Source: Bacteroidia bacterium
Lineage (GTDB): Bacteria; Bacteroidota; Bacteroidia; JABEUT01
NCBI GenBank assembly: GCA_013044305.1
Contig: JABEUT010000199.1
Coordinates: 1 to 5,730 of the forward strand
Length of the DNA stretch: 5,730 nucleotides
Direction: 5' to 3'
The translations under genes and the position numbers were made by a program. How positions within the stretch are numbered: position 1 is the stretch's first letter; each line of letters starts with the position of its first letter. Shown here piece by piece: positions 1 through 5,730 of the stretch. Under the pieces are notes generated by a model that was not told where the DNA came from, did not search any database, and saw only the letters and a program-made list of their open reading frames with translations.

Positions 1-15
1 CCGCAATATTTATTT

Positions 16-23
16 TATATTTG
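16..23 (+). promoter_or_regulatory. Probable -7 promoter box of fabI (TATATTTG)
   Basis: TATATTTG is an exact match to the Bacteroidota primary-sigma -7 consensus TAnnTTTG. It lies 36 bases before the fabI ATG, so transcription would start near base 30 and leave a leader of about 30 bases. The matching -33 TTG element would fall at or beyond the left edge of the window and cannot be checked. The identical octamer precedes guaB, which supports a real signal, although an 8-base A/T-rich match can also arise by chance. Confidence 0.5.
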
Positions 24-59
24 TGATGATTAAAAACGCGTATTACCAGTCATCAGATT

Positions 60-875
60 ATGTTTGAAAACTTGTTAAAAGGGAAAAGAGGCATCATTAC
101 CGGCGCGCTCAATTCCAACTCGATAGCCTGGAAGGTAGCCGAAAAGGCTCATGCCGCCGGAGCAGTGTTCACTTTAAGCAATGCGCCTATTGCCTTGCGT
201 TTGGGCGAGCTGAAAGCGTTGGCTGAACAAACAAAGTCGGAGGTGATACCCGCCGATGCCACCAGCATGGAAGAAATCACGGCGCTCTACCAGAAGTCGA
301 TGGATGTGCTGGGCGGTAAAATAGACTTTGTCCTCCACTCCATAGGGATGTCGCACAACGTGCGCAAGAATATAGCCTACGATTCGCTGAATTATGATTA
401 CTGGACTAAAACCCTTGATATATCGGCCATGTCTCTGCACAAGATGCTTGCCGCGGCTAAGAAGCTGGACGCCATCAGCGAATGGGGCAGCGTGGTAACC
501 CTGTCCTACATAGCCGCACAGCGGTCCTATCCTTTCTATAACGATATGGCGGAAGCCAAGGCGATGCTCGAATCCATAGTGCGCAGTTTCGGCTACCATT
601 ATGCCAAGGAAAAGAAGGTACGCATCAACAGCGTATCCCAGTCTCCTACCAAAACAACTGCCGGCAGCGGCATTAAGGGTTTTACTGAATTTTACGAGTT
701 TGCCGACGCCGTTTCGCCCTTGGGCAATGCGAGCGCCGACTCCTGCGCTGATTTTTGCATAGCGTTGTTTTCCGATCTTACCCGCATGGTTACCATGCAG
801 AATCTGTATCACGACGGAGGTTATTCTACCACGGGAGTGAGTTTTGAGGTAATGGAAAAATTTATCGCAAAATAA
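60..875 (+). CDS. fabI: Enoyl-[acyl-carrier-protein] reductase (NADH), FabI
   Basis: This cytosolic enzyme reduces trans-2-enoyl-ACP to acyl-ACP with NADH, the last step of each type II fatty-acid elongation cycle. The 271 residues fit FabI (about 260-270). Visible in order: a FabI-style nucleotide-binding N-terminus (GIITGALNSNSIAW, 11-24), replacing the TGxxxGxG of classical SDRs; D66 in the adenine-contacting region; HSIG (93-96), whose glycine aligns with E. coli Gly93, a triclosan-resistance position; LSY with active-site Tyr150; the SDR-type Y-x6-K pair Tyr160/Lys167; a substrate-binding loop TKTTAGSGIKGF (197-208); and a C-terminal DGGYS (252-256). The ATG at 60 gives the expected N-terminus immediately before the Rossmann strand. 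A -7 box lies 36 bases upstream. The next gene follows on the same strand and may be cotranscribed. No key residue is missing. It is the target class of triclosan and related FabI inhibitors. Identity is clear from motifs; assignment of NADH rather than NADPH comes from the family. Confidence 0.97.
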   Translation: MFENLLKGKRGIITGALNSNSIAWKVAEKAHAAGAVFTLSNAPIALRLGELKALAEQTKSEVIPADATSMEEITALYQKSMDVLGGKIDFVLHSIGMSHNVRKNIAYDSLNYDYWTKTLDISAMSLHKMLAAAKKLDAISEWGSVVTLSYIAAQRSYPFYNDMAEAKAMLESIVRSFGYHYAKEKKVRINSVSQSPTKTTAGSGIKGFTEFYEFADAVSPLGNASADSCADFCIALFSDLTRMVTMQNLYHDGGYSTTGVSFEVMEKFIAK

Positions 876-970
876 AAGGCACTGAAATGATGAATCCGGA
901 AAAGCACCTTTGTCCGTCAGCCTGCAGAGCAGTTATTCGCCATGATAAGAAATGGCTTGGCGGACTAAGT

Positions 971-1672
971 ATGTTGTGGGGCAGGTCGGTTTGTTTCACG
1001 GTTATGGCTGCTTTGCTTGTCCCCGTTTTATCTTTAAGCCAGAACAACGAACATAACGACGGCGAGGTTGCGCCCGGGTCCCCGTCCAAGTACTATACAT
1101 ATTTGCTTGACGGAGGAATAGAGCTTACCTACCCGGTTACGCCCTTGTCGCTTCAGCAACATTTCAACGGGGTGTATGCCGCACACATATCCCTGTCGCA
1201 AAAGATATACAAAGGTTTTTATGCCGGTCTGGAGCTACAGTCGGCCATGGCTTCCGAACAGCCTGCCGTAGCTTTTCCTATTGCAACTATAGCCACCAAC
1301 ATGTATCTGTATAATGGTGCAATAAAGCTTACTTATTGCACGCCGGAAACAAATGATTTTCTATTTGGCTTTTCGGCGGCAGGAGGGCTTTCATGGATTA
1401 AGTTCAACAGCATACCGGGCTGGGCGCCACAACCGCCGGCGGGGGAGTGGTACGGCAAAAATGTCCCTTTTTACTCCGCACAGGTATCAGGAGGCTATGT
1501 GGTAGACGATCAGTTGTGCCTAAGCATTACCCTTTCTTACGCCATTTACAACTACAGCTTCGATCCGCAGAGAATGGGGATATTGCAGGTTTACCCTGCA
1601 TCACAAACGGGCGGTGTTTCTTACTTTCAATGGGGTTTCGGAATAGAATACCTGTTCGGGGCGGCCAAGTAA
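971..1672 (+). CDS. Uncharacterised exported protein, probable outer-membrane beta-barrel
   Basis: I do not recognise a named family. From the ATG at 971 the product has 233 residues. It begins with a classical signal peptide: short n-region with Arg5, hydrophobic core FTVMAALLVPVLSLS (9-23), and likely signal peptidase I cleavage around S23/Q24. The mature part alternates polar and aromatic or aliphatic residues in short stretches separated by Gly/Asn/Pro turns (for example GFYAGLELQSAM and FLFGFSAAGGLSW), ending in a strand-like YFQWGFGIEYLF. That is typical of small porin-like or OmpA-barrel-like proteins, although GAAK follows the last Phe instead of Phe being terminal. A Pro/Trp-rich segment (IPGWAPQPPAGEW, 148-160) is probably an exposed loop. 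A longer start at 887 (261 residues, 11 bases after fabI) is possible, but it would give an unusually long 36-residue n-region, so 971 is preferred. Same-strand position behind fabI suggests cotranscription. Function unknown; it could equally be a periplasmic beta-rich protein. Confidence 0.75.
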   Translation: MLWGRSVCFTVMAALLVPVLSLSQNNEHNDGEVAPGSPSKYYTYLLDGGIELTYPVTPLSLQQHFNGVYAAHISLSQKIYKGFYAGLELQSAMASEQPAVAFPIATIATNMYLYNGAIKLTYCTPETNDFLFGFSAAGGLSWIKFNSIPGWAPQPPAGEWYGKNVPFYSAQVSGGYVVDDQLCLSITLSYAIYNYSFDPQRMGILQVYPASQTGGVSYFQWGFGIEYLFGAAK

Positions 1673-1752
1673 TTATACGGCTTACCCTGCCGGACATTGA
1701 ATTGAAAATGCACACAATCCGCCAAAAACGGTTAAGTGAATCTGTAACCCCG

Positions 1753-1780
1753 CGTCAGGTAAGGCAGAGAGACGGTTTTT
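1753..1780 (+). terminator. Weak terminator-like hairpin with T5 tail
   Basis: CGTC (1753-1756) can pair with GACG (1771-1774) around a 14-base loop, and TTTTT follows at 1776-1780. It lies about 80 bases after the barrel gene and before the guaB promoter box, where an end to the fabI transcript would be expected. The stem is only four pairs, so this is a weak candidate. Two other short inverted repeats in the same gap, at 1678-1692 and 1730-1749, have no T tract. Nothing else recognisable was seen in 1673-1835. Confidence 0.25.
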
Positions 1781-1814
1781 ATAAATTGTTCTCACACGGT
1801 ATCATTATTCGCCC

Positions 1815-1822
1815 TATATTTG
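1815..1822 (+). promoter_or_regulatory. Probable -7 promoter box of guaB (TATATTTG)
   Basis: TATATTTG matches the Bacteroidota -7 consensus TAnnTTTG exactly and repeats the octamer found before fabI. The guaB GTG starts 13 bases after its last base, so transcription would begin around 1828-1830 and leave a leader of only about 6-8 bases. The -33 half is weak: the nearest TTG (1786-1788) is 26 bases away, longer than the usual spacing of about 17-23. Confidence 0.5.
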
Positions 1823-1835
1823 CAAAAGTGTTCAT

Positions 1836-3305
1836 GTGAAAACAAACGAAGAAAAATTTGCCGGCGAAGGCTTAACTTACGACGACGTATTGTTGCTTCC
1901 GGCTTATTCCGAAGTTCTGCCCCGCGAGGCGGATATCAGTTCATATTTTACCCGCAACATACCTATTCATACACCCGTTATAACGGCTGCTATGGATACC
2001 GTTACCGAATACAAAATGGCCATTGCCATAGCCGGTGAAGGTGGTATAGGGGTGCTGCATAAAAACATGACCATAAAGCAGCAAGCCGAGCAGGTAAGGC
2101 GAGTAAAACGCCACGAAAGCGGCATGATACAAGACCCCGTTACCCTGCCCGAAACAGCCAGGGTGAGCGATGCCCTGAAGGTAATGAGAGAACATAAGAT
2201 AGGCGGGATACCGGTAGTAACCGACAAAAGGGTGCTGGTAGGGATTGTAACAAACCGCGACCTGCGCTTCGAGAAAAATATGAACCGCAAAATAAGCGAG
2301 GTGATGACGCGGGACAAAATTATTACCGCCAGCAAGGGTACCAACCTCGCCGATGCCGAGCGCATACTGGAAAAATATAAGATAGAAAAGCTGCCTGTGG
2401 TGGATAAAAACCGCGTGCTTGCGGGGCTAATTACCTACAAGGACATACAAAAAGTGCGCCTGCACCCCCACGCCTGCAAAGATGAATACGGCAGGCTGCG
2501 TGTTGCCGCCGCCATAGGCATTACCGCCGATATGTACGAAAGGGCTGATGCTTTGGTGAATGCCGGAGTAGATGCCGTTGTGATTGACACCGCCCACGGG
2601 CACTCCAGAAAAGTAATGGAGGAACTGAAGAACGCCAAGAAGAAATATCCGCGCCTCGAAGTGGTTGCCGGCAACATAGCTACTGCCGAAGCGGCAATAG
2701 CCCTTGCCAAAGCCGGCGCCGACGCCGTTAAAGTAGGCATTGGCCCGGGTTCCATCTGCACCACGCGCGTTATTGCCGGAATAGGCGTACCACAGCTCAC
2801 CGCAATATATAATGTAGCCGGAGCACTGAAAGGCACCGGCATCCCCATCATCGCAGACGGAGGCATACGTTATACAGGCGACATAGTTAAAGCCATAGCC
2901 GCAGGAGCAAGCTCCGTGATGGCAGGCTCGCTATTTGCCGGGGTGGAGGAATCGCCGGGCGAAACTGTGATTTATGAGGGCAGGCGGTTTAAAACATACA
3001 GGGGAATGGGTTCGCTGGAAGCCATGCAGCACGGCTCTAAAGACAGGTATTTTCAGGATGCAGAAGACGATATTAAGAAACTTGTGCCGGAAGGAATATC
3101 GGGCAGGGTGCCATATAAAGGACCGCTCACCGAGGTGATATACCAGATAGTAGGAGGCCTAAGGGCGGGAATGGGTTATTGTGGAGCCCGCGAGATAAAG
3201 TCGTTGCAGAAGGCCCGTTTCATACGGATAACCAACGCAGGCATGGCAGAAAGCCATCCGCACGACATTTTTATCACAAGCGAGGCGCCCAATTACAGCA
3301 GGTAA
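1836..3305 (+). CDS. guaB: Inosine-5'-monophosphate dehydrogenase, GuaB
   Basis: IMPDH oxidises IMP to XMP with NAD+, the committed step of guanine nucleotide synthesis; it is a cytosolic homotetramer that can form octamers. The 489 residues match bacterial GuaB (about 485-490). The (beta/alpha)8 barrel begins at LTYDDVLLLPAYS (13-25) and is interrupted by two CBS domains at about 95-145 and 155-205, which in many bacterial IMPDHs bind ATP/GTP and tune activity. The catalytic loop GPGSICTTR (303-311) carries the nucleophile Cys308. IMP phosphate and base contacts are at DGGIR (341-345) and MGSLEAM (391-397). The mobile flap holds the Arg404-Tyr405 dyad and Glu419, the bacterial counterpart of the eukaryotic Gln linked to mycophenolic acid sensitivity. 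No in-frame ATG/GTG/TTG exists upstream before a TAA at 1782, so GTG at 1836 is the first usable start and gives the family N-terminus. An out-of-frame ATG-TGA overlaps it. It converges with the TMTC-like gene across 33 bases. Confidence 0.97.
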   Translation: MKTNEEKFAGEGLTYDDVLLLPAYSEVLPREADISSYFTRNIPIHTPVITAAMDTVTEYKMAIAIAGEGGIGVLHKNMTIKQQAEQVRRVKRHESGMIQDPVTLPETARVSDALKVMREHKIGGIPVVTDKRVLVGIVTNRDLRFEKNMNRKISEVMTRDKIITASKGTNLADAERILEKYKIEKLPVVDKNRVLAGLITYKDIQKVRLHPHACKDEYGRLRVAAAIGITADMYERADALVNAGVDAVVIDTAHGHSRKVMEELKNAKKKYPRLEVVAGNIATAEAAIALAKAGADAVKVGIGPGSICTTRVIAGIGVPQLTAIYNVAGALKGTGIPIIADGGIRYTGDIVKAIAAGASSVMAGSLFAGVEESPGETVIYEGRRFKTYRGMGSLEAMQHGSKDRYFQDAEDDIKKLVPEGISGRVPYKGPLTEVIYQIVGGLRAGMGYCGAREIKSLQKARFIRITNAGMAESHPHDIFITSEAPNYSR

Positions 3306-3338
3306 GCCCTGCCTCTGTGAATTATTGTTATTCCTGCT

Positions 3339-5165
3339 CTATTCTTTAACTTTATCAAGCCAAGCGCCCAGATTTGGGTAGGAGGAATTAATTTGCCGCA
3401 CCCTGTCCCAGGCGTAACGGGCAGAATCGAAACGGGCGAGGTTGTAATAGGTTCCGCCAAGGTAAAACCACAGGTCGGCATTGGCCGGATCGCATTGTGT
3501 GCCCCTTTTCATCTCATATACCGACCTGCTATAGTCTCCGTGCTGTCCGTAACGGGTTCCCGCATAGAGGAATATTTGCCCGAGGGTGTGATAGCTTGCT
3601 GCGCGTTGAGTCCAGCCTGGAAAAAGCCGTACAACTTTGTCCCAGTAATATTTTGCCGAATCGGGCAATATGAGTTTGCAATATCCCACGCCGAGGTTCA
3701 TATAACCTGTTACATCAAGGCTGTCGATACTAACTGCCTTCAGCAGGTAATGAAGTCCCTTTCTTGCTATGGAGTCAGATCCGGAGGTGTCCTTTAGCGA
3801 TTCACAGTAATTGATCCATTGAGCGCCTGCATTGTCATTGGCTTTTACGCTGTTCGGAACCTTAAGTACATCGCCGGTAAAAAGGGTAAAATTGTTCTTC
3901 CAGTCCTTGTTCCTCGTATAGGTTTCGCCGAAGGCAAGGGCAGCAGTTACAATCAGTACGGCGCCAAGAGCCCGGCTCTGCATTCTCACAGGCAGCAGCC
4001 CACCGCCGTAAACCATGGCTGTGGCGGCAATGGCCACAAAGCCGAAGGAGGAATGAAAGACCAGCCTTTCGCCCATGGAAGCTCCTATGTCAATAATGAA
4101 GTTGGAAACCATAAGCAAGTTCAGCAGGAAGAAGAAAACGGGGAAGGCAAGGATATTCTTTTTGCGCCACCACCTAATTGCCATGTAAATTATAAGCAAG
4201 TAAGCAATGGCCGTTATCCAAACCGCAGGGCTTCCAAAATTTTGATAGGGCAGCTGGGCATAACCATAATCGTAGGCGAGCGGGTAGGTGAGAAGCAGCA
4301 GCAACAGATACTTTCCGAGCACAATTATTTTGGATGCTAAAGCCTGAATGGGGGTGGCATACAGGTAGGGTACATTCAAGATGTCGGGAACAGCAGACCG
4401 GTGCGGAAAACTAAGAGAAGCGAACCGGAGCGCAAGGTATATTGCAGCCACTCCGAGCCAGGGCAGGCTTGCTCGAACCGCCCTGGCCATGCCCTCCCCG
4501 AAGTGAATCTGGAAAAGCAGGGGCAGAAGAAATAAAAGTGTAAGGGCGTACTCCTTTGCAAGCAAGGCGAGAAAGAATGCCGCAAGGCTCGTTGCAAGTG
4601 CACCTGTCTTTTTTGTAACCCTGTAGATTATGCCCATGCCAAGGCATAGCATGATCAGGAGCAACGACAGCATTTCATCGGAGCTTTTTATACTTGCAGC
4701 CACCTCGGTATGTATGGGATGTATGGCAAACAGCAGTGCGGAAACGAAGGCAATATCTTCGCCGCGTGGCAGCCGCCGCGGTAAAATGATACGCAAAAAC
4801 CGGAACACCGACAGCACGCATATCATGTAAAGCAGGATATTGACCGCATGGCGCATAAATGCCGATTCACCCCAGAGCTGATGTTCCACTGCAAACAGTA
4901 AAAGGGACAGCGGCCTGTAGCGCCCCCCCGACAGGTTCTGGTTTGAATTGTAATGCCTGTAATAATTCTCATAGGAATCGGATACAAGAAGCTTACCAAT
5001 GCCGCGGAACCCCATTTGCACATAATCGTTCTGCTGGATTACCGCCTCATCGTCGAGGGTGTATTCATTAGCCAGCGTGTTGGCATAAAAGCAAAACGCC
5101 AGCAAAGCCAGAATGAGGTATTTTGTGCGGACAGGGAAATTGAACAATGCTTTGTCTTCTTGCAT
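3339..5165 (-). CDS. TMTC-like multi-pass membrane protein with C-terminal TPRs, probable GT-C glycosyltransferase
   Basis: From the ATG at 5165 the product has 608 residues. The N-terminal two thirds hold roughly 11-12 hydrophobic segments, starting at 15-33. The pattern resembles the TMTC/DUF1736-type GT-C family (eukaryotic members are ER O-mannosyltransferases): an acidic LDDE in the first extracytoplasmic loop (37-40), a likely metal or sugar-phosphate site by analogy with other GT-Cs; RYRPLS (82-87); H106-N109; AIHPIHTEV (147-155); AKEYALTL (203-210); MGERLVFHSSFGF (364-376). The C-terminal 190 residues carry about three TPR-like helix pairs (about 484-517, 522-558 and 563-596), expected in the periplasm, for acceptor or partner binding. 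Lipid-linked sugar donor and protein acceptor are inferred from the family; neither is visible here. An earlier ATG at 5231 adds 22 residues, but a candidate -7 box lies between the two starts, and MQEDK before the first membrane segment looks like a normal N-terminus. It lies downstream of trxA on the same strand with a 145-base gap. Confidence 0.88.
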   Translation of the reverse strand: MQEDKALFNFPVRTKYLILALLAFCFYANTLANEYTLDDEAVIQQNDYVQMGFRGIGKLLVSDSYENYYRHYNSNQNLSGGRYRPLSLLLFAVEHQLWGESAFMRHAVNILLYMICVLSVFRFLRIILPRRLPRGEDIAFVSALLFAIHPIHTEVAASIKSSDEMLSLLLIMLCLGMGIIYRVTKKTGALATSLAAFFLALLAKEYALTLLFLLPLLFQIHFGEGMARAVRASLPWLGVAAIYLALRFASLSFPHRSAVPDILNVPYLYATPIQALASKIIVLGKYLLLLLLTYPLAYDYGYAQLPYQNFGSPAVWITAIAYLLIIYMAIRWWRKKNILAFPVFFFLLNLLMVSNFIIDIGASMGERLVFHSSFGFVAIAATAMVYGGGLLPVRMQSRALGAVLIVTAALAFGETYTRNKDWKNNFTLFTGDVLKVPNSVKANDNAGAQWINYCESLKDTSGSDSIARKGLHYLLKAVSIDSLDVTGYMNLGVGYCKLILPDSAKYYWDKVVRLFPGWTQRAASYHTLGQIFLYAGTRYGQHGDYSRSVYEMKRGTQCDPANADLWFYLGGTYYNLARFDSARYAWDRVRQINSSYPNLGAWLDKVKE

Positions 5166-5180
5166 AGCCCGAAGATAAAA

Positions 5181-5188
5181 CAAAAATT
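5181..5188 (-). promoter_or_regulatory. Possible -7 promoter box of the TMTC-like gene
   Basis: Read on the minus strand this is AATTTTTG, one mismatch from TAnnTTTG, 15 bases before the ATG at 5165. The short leader would resemble that of guaB. No TTG -33 element is visible at the usual distance, so support is weak. If real, it excludes the longer start at 5231. Confidence 0.25.
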
Positions 5189-5250
5189 TCTTGCCACGGA
5201 GAAGCGGTATGGGTATGCCTGTGCCATGCACAGATTTTCAGGTCTTCTGG

Positions 5251-5278
5251 ATAAATGAAAGCCCTTGCCTGTAAGGCT
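5251..5278 (-). terminator. Weak hairpin downstream of trxA
   Basis: On the minus strand, AGCCTT pairs with AAGGGCT (one bulged base) around a 6-base loop (5278-5260), followed by TTCATTTAT (5259-5251). It begins 32 bases after the trxA stop codon and could separate trxA from the TMTC-like gene. The stem is short and the T-rich tail is interrupted, so termination is only possible. The rest of the 5166-5310 gap shows nothing recognisable. Confidence 0.25.
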
Positions 5279-5310
5279 GGCTAATATTCTGTCGGAAAAA
5301 AGGGAATTAA

Positions 5311-5610
5311 TCAGCTCTGTAAGTTCTGTTCTAATACCTGTTGCAGGTAATCGGCAGGAACCACCCCCGACTGCCTCCATTTTATTTTACCGTTCCTGAA
5401 AACGATTAGCGTAGGAACGCCCTGTATATGATACTGGCTTGCCGTGGCAGGGTTTTTATCCACATCTACCTTTACAATGGTCGCCTTATCTTTTATTCTG
5501 TTCTTCAGGTCGTCAAGGATAGGTTTCATCATTTTACAGGGTCCGCACCATTCGGCTGAAAAATCGACCAGCACGGGCTTGTCGGAGTTTATGATTTCGT
5601 TAAAGCTCAT
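5311..5610 (-). CDS. trxA: Thioredoxin (short form)
   Basis: A cytosolic dithiol-disulfide oxidoreductase that reduces disulfides in client enzymes such as ribonucleotide reductase, and is itself recycled by thioredoxin reductase. The 99 residues carry the signature VDFSAEWCGPCK (15-26) with redox cysteines Cys22 and Cys25, the conserved KVDVDKNP (47-54), and the cis-proline VPT (Pro66) facing the active site. WCGPC starts at residue 21, against about 32 in E. coli TrxA (about 108 residues), so the N-terminal beta strand and part of the first helix are shortened. No signal peptide, lipobox or membrane segment is seen, which argues against a periplasmic ResA/TlpA-type protein. The ATG at 5610 gives MSFNEIINSDKPVLVDF, a natural start for the short form. 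It is the first complete gene of the minus-strand unit. Thioredoxin-fold identity is clear; that it is the main cellular thioredoxin is inference. Confidence 0.93.
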   Translation of the reverse strand: MSFNEIINSDKPVLVDFSAEWCGPCKMMKPILDDLKNRIKDKATIVKVDVDKNPATASQYHIQGVPTLIVFRNGKIKWRQSGVVPADYLQQVLEQNLQS

Positions 5611-5730
5611 AGGTTGTTAATATTTATACATTTACCCGTTGTGCGGTTTAATTTGTAAAGTTAAGGGCATATTTGAGATGATTTAGCGGCTTATTGTTGA
5701 TAGAGTTAAAGAACTGTAAGATAGTAACGG

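Noticed and set aside
26..67. 13-codon upstream ORF (ATG at 26, TGA at 65-67) overlapping the fabI start
   Set aside because: The inferred transcription start near base 30 lies after its ATG, so it would not be in the message. The peptide shows no attenuator-like codon run.
174..812. 212-codon open frame antisense to fabI
   Set aside because: It lies wholly inside a clear fabI and matches no family I know. Long open antisense frames are a by-product of the codon bias of the real gene.
1678..1692. CGGC-7 nt-GCCG inverted repeat just after the barrel gene, as a terminator
   Set aside because: The stem is only four pairs and no T tract follows.
1725..1775. Riboswitch-like leader before guaB (GTGAATC followed by CCCCGC, faintly like a cobalamin box)
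   Set aside because: The order and surrounding conserved bases do not fit a cobalamin or purine aptamer, and the likely guaB promoter lies downstream of it.
1447..1839. 130-codon + strand frame running from the barrel gene to the guaB start
   Set aside because: The first 226 bases are an out-of-frame reading of the barrel gene, the rest is intergenic, and the product is an Arg-rich, low-plausibility sequence.
2435..2866. 143-codon open frame antisense to guaB
   Set aside because: Its Pro/Ala/Ser/Met-rich composition is the reverse-strand image of the conserved IMPDH catalytic barrel.
3819..4340. 173-codon + strand open frame inside the TMTC-like gene
   Set aside because: It is the complement of a coherent transmembrane protein with conserved family motifs; the + strand product shows no domain or plausible start context.
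5656..5663. Minus-strand TAACTTTA as a trxA -7 box
   Set aside because: It departs from TAnnTTTG at the final G and has no -33 TTG at a suitable distance; trxA may instead be read from a promoter beyond the window.
5668..5675. + strand CATATTTG as a promoter for a rightward gene beyond the window
   Set aside because: It has one mismatch at the key first T and no -33 element at normal spacing, and no gene start is visible in the 55 bases that remain.

Overview
The window looks like an ordinary chromosomal stretch from a member of the Bacteroidota. Three things point there. Bacteroidota-type -7 promoter boxes (TAnnTTTG, here TATATTTG both times) lie upstream of fabI and guaB. Start codons lack convincing Shine-Dalgarno sequences and have A/T-rich leaders. 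The FabI, short thioredoxin and TMTC-like TPR membrane protein resemble forms I associate with this phylum. A Chitinophagia-like source is possible, but I cannot fix the class from sequence alone.

Layout, left to right. On the + strand, fabI (60-875, NADH-dependent enoyl-ACP reductase) is followed by an unrecognised exported, probably outer-membrane beta-barrel protein (971-1672, or from 887 if a longer N-terminus is used). A 163-base intergenic stretch (1673-1835) holds a weak terminator-like hairpin followed by T5 and then a -7 promoter box only 13 bases before the GTG start of guaB (1836-3305, IMP dehydrogenase with two CBS domains). guaB converges with a minus-strand unit: trxA (5610-5311, a short thioredoxin) and then a large TMTC-like membrane protein with C-terminal TPRs (5165-3339). 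The convergent gap is only 33 bases. The last 120 bases (5611-5730) lie upstream of trxA and hold no complete gene.

Functionally this is a set of housekeeping genes: the last step of each fatty-acid elongation cycle, the committed step of guanine nucleotide synthesis, and cytosolic disulfide reduction. Beside them sit two envelope proteins, a probable GT-C fold glycosyltransferase of the bacterial TMTC-like group and an uncharacterised barrel. I see no single pathway joining them and no mobile element, CRISPR array, RNA gene or defence cassette. I found no strong evidence for an undescribed system. The points most worth a second look are the D-S-(A/I/L) glycosylation-type tripeptides in the TMTC-like protein's own TPR domain, the nearly leaderless guaB start overlapped by an AUG-UGA pair, and the orphan barrel gene behind fabI.
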